NCBI GenBank assembly: GCA_023299885.1
Contig: JALZUS010000032.1
Location: forward strand, 1 to 51,042
Direction of reading: 5' to 3'
Source of the DNA: Bdellovibrionales bacterium
GTDB taxonomy: Bacteria > Bdellovibrionota > Bdellovibrionia > Bdellovibrionales > UBA1609
Length of the DNA stretch: 51,042 bases
In this document: piece by piece, positions 1 through 8,517 of the stretch
Position numbering within the stretch: the first letter of the stretch is position 1
How the letters are laid out: each line of letters opens with the position of its first letter
Notes under the pieces: model-generated
Told to the model about the DNA's origin: nothing
Databases searched by the model: none
The model's input: only the letters and a program-made list of their open reading frames with translations
Position numbers and translations under genes: made by a program

Positions 1-2
1 AT

Positions 3-788
3 ACCTTAAGCCTTAGTGATATCCATGAGTCACAATTACAATACGAAATGTATTCTGACCCAGACACTAGCTTTTTATTTTTTAATGCCAATGAAAAAAC
101 CATCACAGATTTACTTTTAACCTTGGCACCTAAAGAAGAATACATTGTTAGGCTTAGGCATTTGCACGAGCTTACTTACAAAGACATAGGAGTCCAAATG
201 GGTTTGTCCACTGAAAGAGTTAGACAAACCGAAACTAAAGCTCTTAGAAAACTTAGGCATGCTTACTTTAGTACTTTAAATGATATCAGATCCAATAGTT
301 TTGAAGCAGCAGTAAAAGGCGAGCATTTGTCACCGGCGAAAACAGCACAATTAAATCGTATTGCTAATAGTGAAGCCAGCAGAACACTGCAGAACAAAAA
401 AACAGCAAATAAAAACAAGTATCTCAGGAACACGATAAGAGACCACAAAAAAAGACTTGCTAACACTAAAGACGATCATACTGATAGCTTACTACTACTG
501 AAAGCTGAACAAGAGATATATCTTACTCGAGTTAAAAAAACACACGAAAGAGAGCTAAAGGCTTTAGGCATAGATGACTCTAAAGCACTCTACGAACTTA
601 AAACAGAGCAAAACAGAGGTATTACTAATTTAATTAAGTATCAAAGAAGTGCTTATCAGAAAAAAGAAACACAGCAGAACCTCTCCTACAAACGGCTTGA
701 AGATTATCAGGAAAAAGAAATTGAAAGAATAAAAGATCCTTCTTTTGAAGTACCAGCGTTTAACCACCCTGGAAGAATTATGCTTTAA
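3..788 (+). CDS. Sigma-70-like protein (region 4) with long coiled-coil tail, 5' end cut by window
   Basis: The reading frame is open from base 3 with no stop, so the gene begins outside the window; the ATG at 48 is probably internal. The stretch before it (TLSLSDIHES) resembles the end of sigma region 3. Residues about 22-72 counted from that ATG are a clear sigma-70 region 4: LAPKEEYIVRLR, then the helix-turn-helix LTYKDIGVQMGLSTERVRQ and the family ending KALRKLRH. Region 4 of sigma factors contacts the -35 promoter element. In most primary sigma factors the protein ends a few residues after KALRKLRH, but here about 170 more residues follow, rich in Lys, Glu, Gln and Asn with heptad-like spacing, predicted by eye as coiled coil. 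The gene converges on uvrB. It may be an alternative sigma factor with an appended tail or a sigma-like regulator; the missing N-terminus decides. Confidence 0.75.
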   Translation, partial: TLSLSDIHESQLQYEMYSDPDTSFLFFNANEKTITDLLLTLAPKEEYIVRLRHLHELTYKDIGVQMGLSTERVRQTETKALRKLRHAYFSTLNDIRSNSFEAAVKGEHLSPAKTAQLNRIANSEASRTLQNKKTANKNKYLRNTIRDHKKRLANTKDDHTDSLLLLKAEQEIYLTRVKKTHERELKALGIDDSKALYELKTEQNRGITNLIKYQRSAYQKKETQQNLSYKRLEDYQEKEIERIKDPSFEVPAFNHPGRIML

Positions 789-820
789 GCTTGTTGTATA
801 CGTCTTTATACTTCATTGCC

Positions 821-2848
821 CTACATCATCTTTAACTGTAGGTTTTCAAGCCGCTTAATTTCATCTCTAGTTTTAGCGGCTTCTTCAAAATCTAAAGCCT
901 CTGCTGATTTTTTCATTTGTTTACGTAGCTTAACTATTTCGCTTGATAACCCGCCTGGGTTTTTCTGATACTTTTGTATAACAGACTCTAGCTTTTTAAG
1001 CTGGCTCCCCTTAGCACCCTCAACCACTTCATAACCAAAACTTTCAATAAGGCTTTTTGCTATACCCTTTTTAATTGTCTTAGGAGTAATGCCATGCTTT
1101 TTATTATAAGCATCTTGGATTTCACGCCTTCTGTTTGTCTCTTTGATAGCAGCCTTCATAGATTTTGTCTCTGTGTCAGCATAAAGGATCACTCGGCCTT
1201 TTACGTTTCTAGCAGCACGACCAATTGTTTGTATCAATGAGCGCTCAGATCTTAAAAAACCCTCTTTATCAGCATCCGCTATGGCCACAAGCGTGACCTC
1301 TGGTATATCTAAGCCTTCTCGAAGTAAGTTAATACCTATTAACACATCAAAAACACCCAGCCTTAAATCTCTAATAATTTCAGAGCGCTCTGCTGTTTTA
1401 ATTTCTGAGTGAAGGTATTTTACCTTTACTCCTAAGCCTTCATAGTACTCTGTTAAATCTTCTGAAGATTTTTTAGTTAAGGTCGTAATTAAAACTCTTT
1501 CACCAAGCTTTACCCTTTTTTGGACCTCAGTTAAAATATCATCCACCTGATGCTTAGCTGGGCGTATTTCTATAACGGGGTCTAATAACCCTGTGGGCCT
1601 AATGATTTGCTCTACTATCATTCCTTCAGATTTTTTAACTTCAAAATCGCCTGGGGTAGCCGATACATACACAGTCCTGTCAGTAATATGCTCAAACTCT
1701 TGAAAATTAAGTGGCCTGTTATCTAATGCTGATGGCAACCTAAAAGCATGCTGCACTAAATTCATTTTTCTAGCACGGTCACCCTTATACATGCCGCCCA
1801 CCTGTGGCACAGTTACATGGCTTTCATCAATCACAGTAATAAAATCTTTTGGGAAGTACTCTAGCAATGTTGGCGGTGGAGCCCCTTCGCCCCTACCGGT
1901 TAAATGCCTTGAGTAGTTTTCGATACCTGGGCAAAAACCCATCTCTGACATAATTTCTAAATCGTATAAAGTACGCTGCTCTATGCGCTGGGCCTCTAGA
2001 TGCATAATTTCACTTTTATAATATTTAATACGGTCTCTGAGCTCCGTCCTTATAGTTTCTATAGCTGAGCGTATTCGCCCTTCTGATGTCACATAATGGC
2101 TGGCAGGATAAATAATGATTTCATCCATTTCAGCAATAGTGGCACCCCTTATTGGGTCTATCCAAGAAATTTTATCAACATAGTCACCGAAAAACTCAAA
2201 ACGGATAGCGCGATCTTCTTCATAGGTTGGAAATACATCCACTATGTCCCCACGCACCCTAAATGTCCCACGATGAAAATCAATATCGTTTCGGCCATAT
2301 TGTATTTTAACAAGCTCTCGTAAAAATTCGTCTCTGATAATTTCAGTATTTGTTTTTACTTCAACCATCATGCCTTTATACTCGTCTGGGTTACCCAAAC
2401 CGTAAATACAAGACACACTACTAACAATAATTAAATCATCACGCTCAAATAAAGACCTAGTTGCCGAATGGCGCATTCTATCTATTTGCTCGTTGATGGC
2501 TGAGTCTTTTTCTATAAATAAATCTCTAGAAGGTACATAAGCCTCGGGCTGGTAATAGTCATAATAAGAAACAAAGTACTCTACTGCATTTTCCGGAAAG
2601 AGCTCTTTAAACTCGCCATAAAGCTGCCCGGCTAATGTTTTATTAGGCGCTAGTACTAATGTTGGTTTACCAATATTTCTAATCACATTGGCCATAGTAA
2701 AGGTTTTACCCGTACCAGTAGCACCTAAAAGGACTTGGTCCTTTATATCATGCTTTAAGTTTTCAGTGATTTGCTTGATGGCCTCAATTTGGTCACCAGC
2801 AGGCTCATACTTAGAAACTAATTTAAATTTTTTTTTAATTTTTGCCAT
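821..2848 (-). CDS. uvrB: Excinuclease ABC subunit B
   Basis: UvrB is the damage-verifying helicase-like subunit of nucleotide excision repair; it is loaded by UvrA and recruits UvrC. The 675 residues match the usual length. Visible in order are Walker A GATGTGKT (42-49), the beta-hairpin region with [15 protein letters not shown] (about 95-109) that inserts between the DNA strands, the DESH box (341-344), the helicase C-terminal motifs including QTIGRAARN, and the C-terminal UVR helical hairpin ([15 protein letters not shown]) that binds UvrC. The ATG at 2848 gives the normal [20 protein letters not shown] start. It lies 20 bases after cysS on the same strand, so it is probably the last gene of a gltX-cysS-uvrB transcript. 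Confidence 0.97.
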   Translation of the reverse strand: MAKIKKKFKLVSKYEPAGDQIEAIKQITENLKHDIKDQVLLGATGTGKTFTMANVIRNIGKPTLVLAPNKTLAGQLYGEFKELFPENAVEYFVSYYDYYQPEAYVPSRDLFIEKDSAINEQIDRMRHSATRSLFERDDLIIVSSVSCIYGLGNPDEYKGMMVEVKTNTEIIRDEFLRELVKIQYGRNDIDFHRGTFRVRGDIVDVFPTYEEDRAIRFEFFGDYVDKISWIDPIRGATIAEMDEIIIYPASHYVTSEGRIRSAIETIRTELRDRIKYYKSEIMHLEAQRIEQRTLYDLEIMSEMGFCPGIENYSRHLTGRGEGAPPPTLLEYFPKDFITVIDESHVTVPQVGGMYKGDRARKMNLVQHAFRLPSALDNRPLNFQEFEHITDRTVYVSATPGDFEVKKSEGMIVEQIIRPTGLLDPVIEIRPAKHQVDDILTEVQKRVKLGERVLITTLTKKSSEDLTEYYEGLGVKVKYLHSEIKTAERSEIIRDLRLGVFDVLIGINLLREGLDIPEVTLVAIADADKEGFLRSERSLIQTIGRAARNVKGRVILYADTETKSMKAAIKETNRRREIQDAYNKKHGITPKTIKKGIAKSLIESFGYEVVEGAKGSQLKKLESVIQKYQKNPGGLSSEIVKLRKQMKKSAEALDFEEAAKTRDEIKRLENLQLKMM

Positions 2849-2868
2849 TGCTTTTTAAACCACTCAGA

Positions 2869-4326
2869 CTAGAGGCTCTTATCCACTTCCCATGAAGTGC
2901 CGCTAGCGCCGTCTTTTACAATAATGCCCATGTCTTTAATTTTATCTCTAATTTCATCAGCCTTAGCCCAGTCTTTAGCTTCACGGGCCGCCATGCGGTC
3001 AGCAACAATCTTATCAACATCTTCACGCTTTAACTCTTTTTGCCTTAATAAAATATCATCAAGCTCACGTAAAAAACTAACAGGCTCTTCATTAAATAAA
3101 GAAAACATTGCCCCTTTTAATTTAATAAAACCTAAAAAGGCTTCAGCCATAGCTTTATGCTCTGGTAAAAATTTTGTAACATTCACTTTGTTATTAAAAA
3201 GCCTTAACAACTCAAACAACCTTGCGATAGCCCCTGCTGTACTAAAATCTTCATCCATGGCTTTAACGTAACCAGCTTCAGCTTCATTCATGGCTTTTTG
3301 AAAGTCATCAGGAATAGGTACTAAAGGCGCCTCACGCGCTATTAGTGTTTCTGCCAATGTCATTGCTGAGTAAAATTTAGCAATCGATTTAACAGACCTC
3401 ATAATTTGCTCGCCAGAAAAATCGATAGTGCTTCTGTAATGTACGTTAAGCATTAAAAACTTTAATATCTCTGCACTGTATTCTTCTAAAAAAGACCTGC
3501 CAGTTCTAATATTACCTAAGCTTTTAGACATTTTTTGGCTGCCAAATTCTAACATATTATTATGCATCCAAAAGTTAGCAAATGTATGACCTGTGCAAGC
3601 TTCACTTTGCGCTACTTCATTTTCATGATGCGGAAAGATTAAATCTAAACCACCACCATGAATATCAATAGTTTCACCTAAGATAGCCGTTGCCATTACA
3701 GAGCATTCTATATGCCATCCAGGACGGCCCTCACCCCAAGGTGAATCCCAAGAAACCTCTTCGCCTTTAGCTGTTTTCCATAAAGCAAAATCTGATGGAT
3801 GCTTTTTATCTTTATTCACAGCTATACGGTAACCTGACTCCATATCATCTAAGTTTTTACCACTAAGGTGACCGTAGTCCTTATATGACTCTACGTTAAA
3901 ATAAACGTCACCGTTAACACTGTAAGCATGCTCTTTTTCAATAAGTTTTCCAATAAATTTTATGATGTTCTCGATATGCTCTGTTACACGTGGGTTATGA
4001 GTATGGCTTTTAAGTTTTAACTGGTTAAAGTCTTTTTCAAATTCGGCAATGTATTTGTTGGCAATATCTGCCGCCGGCACGCCTTCCTCTTTAGCCCTGT
4101 TAATAATTTTATCATCTACATCAGTATAGTTATAAACATAATTTACTTCGTAACCTTTAGCCTCAAGCCAATTTCTTGCGGCATTAAAAAAAATCACTCC
4201 ACGGAAATTACCAACATGTAAAAAATCATAAACAGTAGGCCCGCAAAGATAAAGGCTCACTACACCCTCTTTAATAGATTTAAACTCTCGCTTTTCTCTT
4301 GTTTTTGAATCATAAATTTTTAACAT
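2869..4326 (-). CDS. cysS: Cysteinyl-tRNA synthetase
   Basis: A class I aminoacyl-tRNA synthetase charging tRNA-Cys in the cytoplasm. The 485 residues show the zinc/HIGH segment CGPTVYDFLHVGN (28-40), the insertion YNYTDVDDKI, further metal-site residues (WHIECS near 205-209, HHENE near 233-237) and KMSKS at 265-269. The C-terminal helical anticodon-binding part ends with DWAKADEIRDKI and a GTSW segment typical of the family. The gene lies 32 bases downstream of gltX and 20 bases upstream of uvrB, all on the minus strand, which suggests one transcription unit. Confidence 0.97.
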   Translation of the reverse strand: MLKIYDSKTREKREFKSIKEGVVSLYLCGPTVYDFLHVGNFRGVIFFNAARNWLEAKGYEVNYVYNYTDVDDKIINRAKEEGVPAADIANKYIAEFEKDFNQLKLKSHTHNPRVTEHIENIIKFIGKLIEKEHAYSVNGDVYFNVESYKDYGHLSGKNLDDMESGYRIAVNKDKKHPSDFALWKTAKGEEVSWDSPWGEGRPGWHIECSVMATAILGETIDIHGGGLDLIFPHHENEVAQSEACTGHTFANFWMHNNMLEFGSQKMSKSLGNIRTGRSFLEEYSAEILKFLMLNVHYRSTIDFSGEQIMRSVKSIAKFYSAMTLAETLIAREAPLVPIPDDFQKAMNEAEAGYVKAMDEDFSTAGAIARLFELLRLFNNKVNVTKFLPEHKAMAEAFLGFIKLKGAMFSLFNEEPVSFLRELDDILLRQKELKREDVDKIVADRMAAREAKDWAKADEIRDKIKDMGIIVKDGASGTSWEVDKSL

Positions 4327-4358
4327 TATTATTTTCCTTATATTATTACTGACTAAAA

Positions 4359-5822
4359 CTATAAACTCTCTAAAACTAACTTGGCTCTTTTTACGAGCTC
4401 TGCACGGCTTATTAATGGAACCACTTGCTTTAACTCAGCCCCATGAGGCTTTCCTAAAATAGCTGTACGTATTGGCATAAAGAGATGCTTTCCTTTTACA
4501 CCTGCCTCTGTTTTTACTTTATTTTGCATTTCAGAAAAATCATCAACAGTTAAGTACTCAGTACTTAAACTCTCTAAGCCTGCAATCCATACTGGTAAAA
4601 CTTTTTTAGTTTCATCCCAAGCCAGCACATCCTTTGCTTCCTCTAAAACTTTAAAGCCAGCTTCAGATAAAGGCCTATAAAGCTCAACAGCATCTTTTAA
4701 AACTTCCATTGACGATTTAAATACCTCCAAAGAATTACTTTGCCAGCTTTTACTTTCTGGAAACACAAAACCCTCAGGCTCAAAAAAAGGCTGAAGCCTA
4801 TGCCATAAGTCTTCATGGTCAAGCGCTCTTAAATGAGTTGCATTCACCCAACGTAATTTATCTTCATCAAAAACAGCTGATGCAGAATTTAAACGATCAC
4901 TATCAAATTGTGACTCTAAACCCTCCATACTAATAATTTCATCACCATTAGGAGAGCTCCAACCCAATAAAGCCAAAAAGTTATTCATGGCTTCTGGCAA
5001 ATAACCCATTTCACGGTATTGGCCTACACTAGTAGCCCCATGACGCTTACTGAGCTTTTGTCTGTCAGCCCCTAATATAATTGAAACATGCCCAAACTGT
5101 GGCAAATCAAAACCTAAAGCCTCATAAATCATAAGTTGTCTAAGCGTATTACTAAGGTGCTCTTCTGCTCTAAATACATGAGTCATTTTCATTAAAGCAT
5201 CGTCAATAGCACAACAGAAATTATAGACAGGCATGCCTCCAGATCTTAACAACACAAAATCGCCCACCATGTCTGATGGGAAAGTCACTTCTCCTCGTAC
5301 TAAATCTTTAAAAGTATAATCTGATTTTTTAGTAGGTATTTTAAATCGAACTACAGCATTTGGGTTTTTTAAAAGCTCAGCCTGCCCTTGCTCTAGTGTC
5401 CAATCACGATATGGGCTTTTAACTTGAGGAGGACGCCCTTCCTTCATTGCTAATTCGCGTTGAGCTGTGATTTCTTCGTCTGTTAAAAAACAGTAATAGG
5501 CATGGCCAGAAGCTAATAGCTGGTCTGCATATTTTTTGTAAGTGTCCAAACGGTCACTTTGCTTATATGGTCCGTACTCTCCAGAGTCTTTAAGACTTTT
5601 AGCATCAGGACCCTCATCCCAATTAAGCCCAAGCCAATGCAGATCTTCAATTTGTTTTTTTAAAGCTTCTTCTGTAGAGCGCTCTTGGTCTGTATCTTCG
5701 ATACGCAATATAAACTGACCACCATGCTTTTTAGCATAAAGGTAATCGTAAAGGGCTGTTCTTGCCCCTCCAACATGAAGGTAACCTGTAGGGCTTGGCG
5801 CAAAGCGGACTCTTACTGACAT
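4359..5822 (-). CDS. gltX: Glutamyl-tRNA synthetase
   Basis: A class I synthetase for tRNA-Glu. The 487 residues begin with the Rossmann-fold HIGH region PSPTGYLHVGGA (9-20), and KLSKR lies at 256-260 within DRQKLSKRHGAT. The all-helical anticodon-binding region fills the last 150 residues or so. It is the bacterial discriminating or non-discriminating GluRS type; the sequence alone does not settle whether tRNA-Gln is also charged. The ATG at 5822 has an AGGA about eight bases upstream. It appears to be the first gene of the gltX-cysS-uvrB group, diverging from the lipoprotein gene at 5987. Confidence 0.97.
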   Translation of the reverse strand: MSVRVRFAPSPTGYLHVGGARTALYDYLYAKKHGGQFILRIEDTDQERSTEEALKKQIEDLHWLGLNWDEGPDAKSLKDSGEYGPYKQSDRLDTYKKYADQLLASGHAYYCFLTDEEITAQRELAMKEGRPPQVKSPYRDWTLEQGQAELLKNPNAVVRFKIPTKKSDYTFKDLVRGEVTFPSDMVGDFVLLRSGGMPVYNFCCAIDDALMKMTHVFRAEEHLSNTLRQLMIYEALGFDLPQFGHVSIILGADRQKLSKRHGATSVGQYREMGYLPEAMNNFLALLGWSSPNGDEIISMEGLESQFDSDRLNSASAVFDEDKLRWVNATHLRALDHEDLWHRLQPFFEPEGFVFPESKSWQSNSLEVFKSSMEVLKDAVELYRPLSEAGFKVLEEAKDVLAWDETKKVLPVWIAGLESLSTEYLTVDDFSEMQNKVKTEAGVKGKHLFMPIRTAILGKPHGAELKQVVPLISRAELVKRAKLVLESL

Positions 5823-5974
5823 ATAAATATTCCTTCCAAAGGGATACAGCCTAGCAGAAAATAATACAGGGAGCTACGCCATAATGGACTTTGCTAGTTA
5901 TTTTAAGAGCTTATAAGGCATTAAAAATACTACATTTGGCGCCTTGCAGCCTAGGCACCCTAAGGCTTAGCCAT

Positions 5975-5980
5975 TATACT
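5975..5980 (+). promoter_or_regulatory. Candidate -10 box directly before the lipoprotein start
   Basis: TATACT ends six bases before the ATG at 5987, and no Shine-Dalgarno sequence lies between. If used, transcription would begin at or next to the start codon, giving a leaderless mRNA. A good -35 match at the usual spacing is not obvious. Confidence 0.35.
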
Positions 5981-5986
5981 GGGTTT

Positions 5987-6358
5987 ATGAAAAATATTAC
6001 TTTAATTTTTGCCTCACTACTCTTTATCTCGTGCTCTCATATTAAAAGCACAAAAGAAGTGAAAACCAGCGCACAAAAAGAAGCCATACATAATAAAATG
6101 GCCGAGAAACAAGCTGAGCTCACGCAATGCTATGGCGAAAAAGTAATAGAAGCCAACAAAGAAGAAGCGGCCAATCTATTAGTTTCTTGGCATATCGATG
6201 AAGCTGGCAAAGCCATTGACGCTGAAGTTTTAGAGTCTTCAACAAAAAATAAAGATTTTGGAAACTGTATTTTAAAAACATTAGAAACAGTAAAATTTGA
6301 AAAGCCAGAAAAAGCTCATGCTACTATTAAAATGCCATTTATCTTTACGGCCAATTAG
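5987..6358 (+). CDS. Small lipoprotein with AgmX/PglI C-terminal-like domain
   Basis: A 123-residue protein whose N-terminus MKNITLIFASLLFISCSH is a lipoprotein signal peptide, with the lipobox Cys at about residue 16. The frame is open further upstream, but the signal peptide fixes the start at the ATG at 5987. The C-terminal half (WHIDEAGKAIDAEVLESS, then FGNCILKTLETVKFEKP) matches the TonB-like AgmX/PglI C-terminal pattern found in many myxobacterial and deltaproteobacterial envelope proteins, including a probable Cys pair. The role is unknown; it probably sits at the inner face of the outer membrane. There is no ribosome-binding site, and a TATACT box lies just before the ATG. Confidence 0.75.
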   Translation: MKNITLIFASLLFISCSHIKSTKEVKTSAQKEAIHNKMAEKQAELTQCYGEKVIEANKEEAANLLVSWHIDEAGKAIDAEVLESSTKNKDFGNCILKTLETVKFEKPEKAHATIKMPFIFTAN

Positions 6359-6381
6359 AATTGGCAAATTAAAACAAACAC

Positions 6382-7245
6382 TTAAGCAATATAAAAAACA
6401 ATTAATAACCCGAGTAGAACTGCACCCATAGCTGATGCAAAAATACAGACTGCTTTTTTAGAGGCTTTTGGCTTAACCTCTTTACCAAAACCCAAACCAA
6501 AAACAGCAATCACAGAAACTAAGTAATGAAGACTTCCTGTAACTTCTATAAGCTCATTATGGCGCTTATGATCTACTAGCTTTACCATTAGTGCTGCAAT
6601 AATAAATACAATAACTTGAGGCCATGGCGGTACAAAGTTACCAATCTTTTCATGGATAGTTTTTACCTTATCCCACTTTTTCATAGCTAAGGGCCAAAAA
6701 ACATTATGGATTAATAAAAAGACAAACATCAGCTTACCAAAAATCAATTTGTTAAGCTTTACTCCGCCTACAACCATATTATGAAAGTTAGTTTCTGCCT
6801 GGGCATTATTCGCTTTAAAAAACTCTCCAGATTCAATATCAAAAACTCTTTGACCCCAGCTGATCTCTTCCATAGCTCCAAACAAAAAAGCCGCTGATAA
6901 GCAAAATAAAGTTAAGCCCTTTAATGGAAAGGGCTTTTTTTCTTCCTTGGCTATTTGAATAAAGTAGTAACCTGTAAATAAAAATCCAAAAAATAAAACG
7001 AAAAATCCAAACCATTCTAAAAAATGATCTTCAATAATAAAATTATGCAAAGCTTCTTTATTAGTGGCTTGAAAAATTAAGGCTACAGAAAATAACCCGG
7101 CTATAATGGCTAAAAAGCATGAAAAGATAGTTTTGTACTGACTGTCTTTCTCAGAAATAAAACTTGTTCTTTTAACTAACAGTTTTGAAAGCGCGCAGGT
7201 TATTGCGAAGGCAGTGACTATAATAATGGCGTTATAATATTGCAT
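6382..7245 (-). CDS. Multi-pass inner-membrane protein, function unknown
   Basis: A 287-residue hydrophobic protein with roughly eight membrane segments (for example near residues 5-22, 40-60, 78-105, 112-130, 170-190, 210-225, 235-255 and 265-286). A conserved-looking periplasmic or loop motif, GAMEEISWGQRVFDIESGEFF, lies near the centre, with charged residues at membrane borders. I do not recognise a catalytic family. It stands alone on the minus strand, convergent with the lipoprotein gene and separated by a terminator (7297-7327) from the next gene upstream. Confidence 0.75.
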   Translation of the reverse strand: MQYYNAIIIVTAFAITCALSKLLVKRTSFISEKDSQYKTIFSCFLAIIAGLFSVALIFQATNKEALHNFIIEDHFLEWFGFFVLFFGFLFTGYYFIQIAKEEKKPFPLKGLTLFCLSAAFLFGAMEEISWGQRVFDIESGEFFKANNAQAETNFHNMVVGGVKLNKLIFGKLMFVFLLIHNVFWPLAMKKWDKVKTIHEKIGNFVPPWPQVIVFIIAALMVKLVDHKRHNELIEVTGSLHYLVSVIAVFGLGFGKEVKPKASKKAVCIFASAMGAVLLGLLIVFYIA

Positions 7246-7296
7246 AAAGGTAGTTTACTTCTAGGTAGTGTAGGTGACAAGAGCATTTCAAAGCAT

Positions 7297-7327
7297 AAAA
7301 AAAGCGAGCTCTTTGGCTCGCTTTTTT
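7297..7327 (-). terminator. Intrinsic terminator (works on both strands)
   Basis: A perfect stem GCGAGC/GCTCGC (7304-7309 with 7316-7321) has a 6-base loop, flanked by an A-run on one side and a T-run on the other. It lies just downstream of the minus-strand exported protein gene ending at 7346 and would end that transcript. Confidence 0.85.
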
Positions 7328-7345
7328 GACTTTTTAAAATACAGC

Positions 7346-7840
7346 TTATTTTTTAGCTGTTAAGTTAATCTCTTTGCACTCTACAGTAGTGGCTTCTATT
7401 GAAACAGTCATAGTACCATCATAATCATCAGCAACCTTAACTATAGAACCTGTCACTTCAGATAGAGTTTCGCCAGCAACTTCAAAAGTTGATTTTTTTA
7501 ACGTTAGCACTAAACGACTATCACCCTGATTAAAGTAAAAATAAGAACGGCCATTTTCAGCGTCTGAAGATATATCTTTAGCATCAGACTCAATGGAAAC
7601 TTCTAAAAAGTCATTAATCTGGATACCTTCTTCTGAGCTTGCAAAATCTTCAAGGCTATAACCTGTATCCGAACCTAATAATGTTGCACCTGTATACTCA
7701 GACCCATCATCTAATAAAATCATTGTACTTATTGCGCTTCCGCCCGTTAATGTCACAGACTCGTCCATGCTGCAAAAGTAGTCTGCAGAGGCCGACAAAG
7801 TAAACATAGATATAACTAAACTAGCTAATATAGCTTTCAT
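7346..7840 (-). CDS. Small exported protein, function unknown
   Basis: A 164-residue protein starting with the signal peptide MKAILASLVISMFTLSASA, cleaved before DYFCS. The ATG at 7840 is chosen over in-frame upstream codons because it gives the signal peptide and has an AAGGAG ribosome-binding site five bases away. The mature part is acidic and Ser/Thr/Asp-rich, with Cys near both ends (DYFCSM and TTVECKE) that could form a disulfide, and it looks mostly beta. It is probably periplasmic. It lies 25 bases after the CdnL gene and may share its transcript, ending at the terminator at 7297-7327. No family is recognised. Confidence 0.7.
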   Translation of the reverse strand: MKAILASLVISMFTLSASADYFCSMDESVTLTGGSAISTMILLDDGSEYTGATLLGSDTGYSLEDFASSEEGIQINDFLEVSIESDAKDISSDAENGRSYFYFNQGDSRLVLTLKKSTFEVAGETLSEVTGSIVKVADDYDGTMTVSIEATTVECKEINLTAKK

Positions 7841-7865
7841 GGTAACTCCTTTTAAATATTTTATT

Positions 7866-8357
7866 TTAAACTCCAAAGATTTGCTGAACGCCTTCTTGAG
7901 ACATCATTTCTTTTTTGTCTTTTACGATAGTTAGCTCTGCAAGTAATAATGTTTTTGCTTTTGCTAGCATTTTCTTTTCACCAAAGCTTAAATCTTTGTC
8001 TGACTGTAGCAAGTAAAGGTCTCTAAGAACCTCAGCAATTTCATAAACAGAACCTGTTTTAATCTTATCCATGTACTCACGGTAACGACGGTTCCATGTT
8101 TGATTATCAATTTTAGAAGTCTTTTCTTTATTTACTAAAATATCTAAAACTTCATCCGCCTGAGTGGGAGTGATCACATGCCTTAAACCTACGTTTTCAA
8201 CATTTGTTTGAGGGACCATTACCTTCATGCCCGTGTCTACTACAGTTAATGTGTAAAACTTTAACTCTGTATCCATGATTTCTTTAGTTTCGATACCAGT
8301 AATTTTAGCAACGCCATGCCCAGGATAAACCGCATTATCACCAACTTTAAATTCCAC
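7866..8357 (-). CDS. CarD/CdnL-type RNA polymerase-binding regulator
   Basis: A 163-residue CarD_CdnL_TRCF family protein. The N-terminal 60 residues (MEFKVGDNAVYPGHGVAKITGIE, then KVMVPQTNVENVGLR) form the Tudor-like domain that binds the RNA polymerase beta subunit, as in CarD, CdnL and TRCF. The rest is the helical DNA-contacting domain with SKIDNQTWNRRYREYMDKI and an LRDLYLLQSDKDLSFGEKKML segment. CdnL proteins stabilise the promoter open complex, notably at rRNA promoters. The start codon is GTG at 8357, with an AGGAGG box five bases upstream. It has its own likely promoter near 8413-8441. Confidence 0.93.
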   Translation of the reverse strand: MEFKVGDNAVYPGHGVAKITGIETKEIMDTELKFYTLTVVDTGMKVMVPQTNVENVGLRHVITPTQADEVLDILVNKEKTSKIDNQTWNRRYREYMDKIKTGSVYEIAEVLRDLYLLQSDKDLSFGEKKMLAKAKTLLLAELTIVKDKKEMMSQEGVQQIFGV

Positions 8358-8412
8358 AAGGGCCTCCTACAGCATATGTTTTTCATATTTTTTATATTGA
8401 TCTGACATACCT

Positions 8413-8441
8413 AAGATATCACTTTTGACGCTCAGAATCAA
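8413..8441 (-). promoter_or_regulatory. Candidate sigma-70 promoter of the cdnL-type gene
   Basis: On the minus strand a -35-like TTGATT (8436-8441) is followed after 17 bases by TATCTT (8413-8418), about 55 bases before the GTG start. It fits the 160-base gap that separates this gene from recG. Confidence 0.4.
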
Positions 8442-8517
8442 AATAAGACGACTACAGTGTAATGTTTACAGGGACTATCTAGCTATAGCCATCATGTGCG
8501 CTTAGGGACACCGCGCT

